Positions 62,301 to 64,000 of a stretch of 64,000 bases of DNA are shown here, piece after piece. Origin of the DNA: Anaerolineae bacterium (GTDB lineage Bacteria > Chloroflexota > Anaerolineae > Aggregatilineales > Phototrophicaceae). The DNA lies in assembly GCA_022843385.1 (NCBI GenBank), contig JALHNT010000009.1, positions 62,001-126,000 of the forward strand. The letters are read 5' to 3'. Position 1 is the first letter of the stretch; every line of letters starts with the position of its first letter. The notes beneath the pieces were generated by a model. The model did no database searches. It saw only the letters and a program-made list of their open reading frames with translations, and was not told the origin of the DNA. The translations under genes and the position numbers were made by a program.

Positions 62301-64000
62301 ATGACCAGGACACATAGCCAGCCGCCCATGATGCAGCAAGTCTTCATCAGCTATCACCGTGAGAATCGCACCTCTGCTGAACGTGTGCGCGATGCCTTGC
62401 GCTCCTGGGGTTACGCCACCTGGTACGACCTGGATAATTGTCCCCCTGATTCCTACTTCCTCAAAGTCATACAAGAGGGGTTGGAAGCCTCACAAATTGC
62501 GGTGGGTATTCTGACGCGCTCCAGCCTGAATTCGCGTGACACACTCGACCAGTGGACTTATGCGCTCGGCTGGAATATCCGGCTTATCCTTCTCGGATTT
62601 GAGGCTGTCGAACTGCCGGATTGGTTAACCGGTGTTTCGCTTGTCGATTGCACTACTGATGAAGGAACGGGTCTGAATCAGCTTCGACAGATACTCAACC
62701 AGTCCGAAACGATTCCCACCCCACCAACCGCCGCGCCGCATCAACCGCGCCGCCAACCTGCCGAAGAACCAGTTTCCTATCATCCCCCTCGACTGAAAGA
62801 CGATGTGCCGTTCAAACGACGGCGACGGATCGCGATCGGCTTGTTGATCGTTATTTTGTTGATTGCAATCTTCTCGACCTTTCTGGACGATAAGACTTTA
62901 TCGGTGATCGCCATAGTAGTCGCGCTCATCCCGGCAATTTACGCGCTCATGCCAGAGTCGCCAGCGCTGGAAGACACACCAAGAGCCGGACAGCCCATCG
63001 ACAACAATCGCGCGGTGATGCTTTACAAAGTCTATCAGAGCTGGATTGAAGGCGTATTGAAGCCTAATCTGCCGGCCGGCGAAATCGATCTGGAATTATC
63101 ATTACAACCAAATGCCGTGCTGCGTCATGTCGATTACGGCGATTATCGACTGCCGCCTTCCAGCCGTTCAATTGACCGCATCTTCGCTGATATGCATGGC
63201 GAACTGATCATCCTGGGTGAACCGGGCAGCGGCAAGACAATCCTGATGCTCCAACTGGCGCACCTCCTGCTGGGACGTGCGCAGCAGGATCACAGCCAAC
63301 CGATACCGCTGATCTTCAATCTGGCCTCGTGGAGCAAAGATCAAAAACCGCTGGTCGATTGGCTCGCCGACGAACTACGGCTGCGATATGACATCACCGA
63401 CAAATGGCTTGTTGAGGGCTGGATAAATGGCAGGATCGCCCTTTTCCTCGATGGATTGGACGAAATCGCCCCTGCCTCTGATTTTATGCCAGGAACGGAA
63501 AGTGCTGCCCTGGATGAAGCAGCTGTCAAACTGCGTTCAGCCTGCATTGATGCAATCAATCATTTTCGTGGTGATCATCCCCAAAGCGATCTGGTGGTAT
63601 GCAGCCGGATTCGGGACTATGCCGCGCTTCAGCACAAACTGAACCTGAATGCTGCTATCCTGCTGGCAGACCTGACGGAAAGACAGATCAGCTCCTATCT
63701 GGAAGGCGATCACCACCAGGGCATTCGTGATATGCTCAAAAGTGAACCGGAAGCGGCGGAACTGGCGCACAAACCGCTGCTGTTGAGCATTATGAAAATA
63801 AGCTACGCCGGTATCCCTTATCAGGGCAGCCCACATTATCAATTGCAGCTATCTGATTCAGATATTGACAATCGATATTATCACCTATTAAGGGTTTATG
63901 TCGATCAACGTTTGTTGATAGTCAATTGTCATCGTTACATTGATAATCAAACATTCAAATCTCTCTCGTGGCTAGGTTGGCAAATGCTTCGTCGGAAAAA
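62301..64000 (+). CDS. TIR - transmembrane - NACHT NTPase (partial, runs off the right edge)
   Basis: The first 566 residues of an open frame. Residues about 14-125 are a TIR-like domain (QQVFISYHRENRTSAERVRDALRSWGYATWYDL...; ILTRSSLNS), followed by two membrane helices (177-194 and 201-217). Residues 300 on are a NACHT/STAND NTPase with Walker A GEPGSGKT (K312) and Walker B LFLDGLDE (D384, D387). The C-terminal sensor is missing. Such TIR-STAND proteins are often defence or cell-death sensors. The ATG at 62301 is used, but 62328 or 62331 are possible; none has a strong ribosome-binding site. Confidence 0.85.
   Translation, partial: MTRTHSQPPMMQQVFISYHRENRTSAERVRDALRSWGYATWYDLDNCPPDSYFLKVIQEGLEASQIAVGILTRSSLNSRDTLDQWTYALGWNIRLILLGFEAVELPDWLTGVSLVDCTTDEGTGLNQLRQILNQSETIPTPPTAAPHQPRRQPAEEPVSYHPPRLKDDVPFKRRRRIAIGLLIVILLIAIFSTFLDDKTLSVIAIVVALIPAIYALMPESPALEDTPRAGQPIDNNRAVMLYKVYQSWIEGVLKPNLPAGEIDLELSLQPNAVLRHVDYGDYRLPPSSRSIDRIFADMHGELIILGEPGSGKTILMLQLAHLLLGRAQQDHSQPIPLIFNLASWSKDQKPLVDWLADELRLRYDITDKWLVEGWINGRIALFLDGLDEIAPASDFMPGTESAALDEAAVKLRSACIDAINHFRGDHPQSDLVVCSRIRDYAALQHKLNLNAAILLADLTERQISSYLEGDHHQGIRDMLKSEPEAAELAHKPLLLSIMKISYAGIPYQGSPHYQLQLSDSDIDNRYYHLLRVYVDQRLLIVNCHRYIDNQTFKSLSWLGWQMLRRK

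Overview
The window looks like a chromosomal piece of a GC-rich, free-living bacterium, most likely a Chloroflexota (Anaerolineae-type) member. This is an inference from the gene families: DUF2277, DUF7873 and helicase-associated-domain proteins, many soluble and membrane GAF/PAS histidine kinases, a TIR-WD40 protein, an LPDTG surface protein, and a glucose-binding protein very close to the Thermus type. No rRNA, CRISPR array, prophage or integrase is visible. Most genes are ordinary core or accessory metabolism, packed in short operons with 4-bp overlaps (ATGA, GTGA, TTGA).

Layout. 1-5074 (minus): a catabolic operon (FAD-linked oxidase, creatininase family, Tm-1-like protein, sugar isomerase) led by a GntR/FCD regulator whose promoter carries three phased GTATAC boxes. 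5235-11211 (plus): a reductase-like membrane protein, a cold-shock protein with its own strong promoter and terminator, inositol monophosphatase, a gamma-glutamylcyclotransferase-like protein, a membrane protein and a penicillin-binding protein. 11215-13196 (minus): a polysaccharide pair (epimerase and WecA/MraY-type transferase). 13428-14115: two small DUF proteins. 14117-20729 (minus): rhamnulokinase, then a coupled operon of a helicase-associated-domain protein, a secreted zinc metalloprotease and a GT-C-like membrane protein. 20910-25586: a small repeat protein, a LysM/lamin-tail protein, an MTAP-like phosphorylase, the LPDTG protein and argD. 25674-35641: signalling genes (PAS kinase, TIR-WD40, hybrid kinase plus response regulator) with one cyclase. 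35800-39170 (plus): a glucose-type ABC transporter without its ATPase. 39233-46707: AlkD-like protein, giant GAF kinase, orphan polar amino-acid ABC ATPase, CheY-like protein, beta-lactamase-fold hydrolase. 46932-50474 (minus): a three-gene operon starting with a probable selenoprotein. 50696-57444 (plus, mostly): MetE-like protein, STAS protein, proline-racemase family dehydratase, ferredoxin, a DUF7873 protein, an unusual tRNA-like noncoding stretch, and a kinase-fold protein. 57507-64000: two small unknown genes, a repeat-rich 0.8-kb spacer, an M23 peptidase fused to a PQQ-like propeller, an Orn/Lys/Arg decarboxylase, and a truncated TIR-NACHT gene.

Two observations stand out. First, the peroxiredoxin-like gene at 49926-50474 is interrupted by a single in-frame TGA exactly where the family has its catalytic Cys (U-I-F-C), and its only good ribosome-binding site lies upstream of that TGA, so it is probably a selenoprotein. 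Second, 54832-55130 holds two tandem tRNA-like modules in which the 3' half (T-arm plus 3' acceptor strand) comes before the 5' half (5' acceptor strand plus D-arm), each with a perfect 7-bp acceptor match across a 6-7 nt linker. This is the arrangement of circularly permuted tRNA genes, which I do not know to be established in bacteria.

All family names come from reading motifs in the translations; no database search was run.
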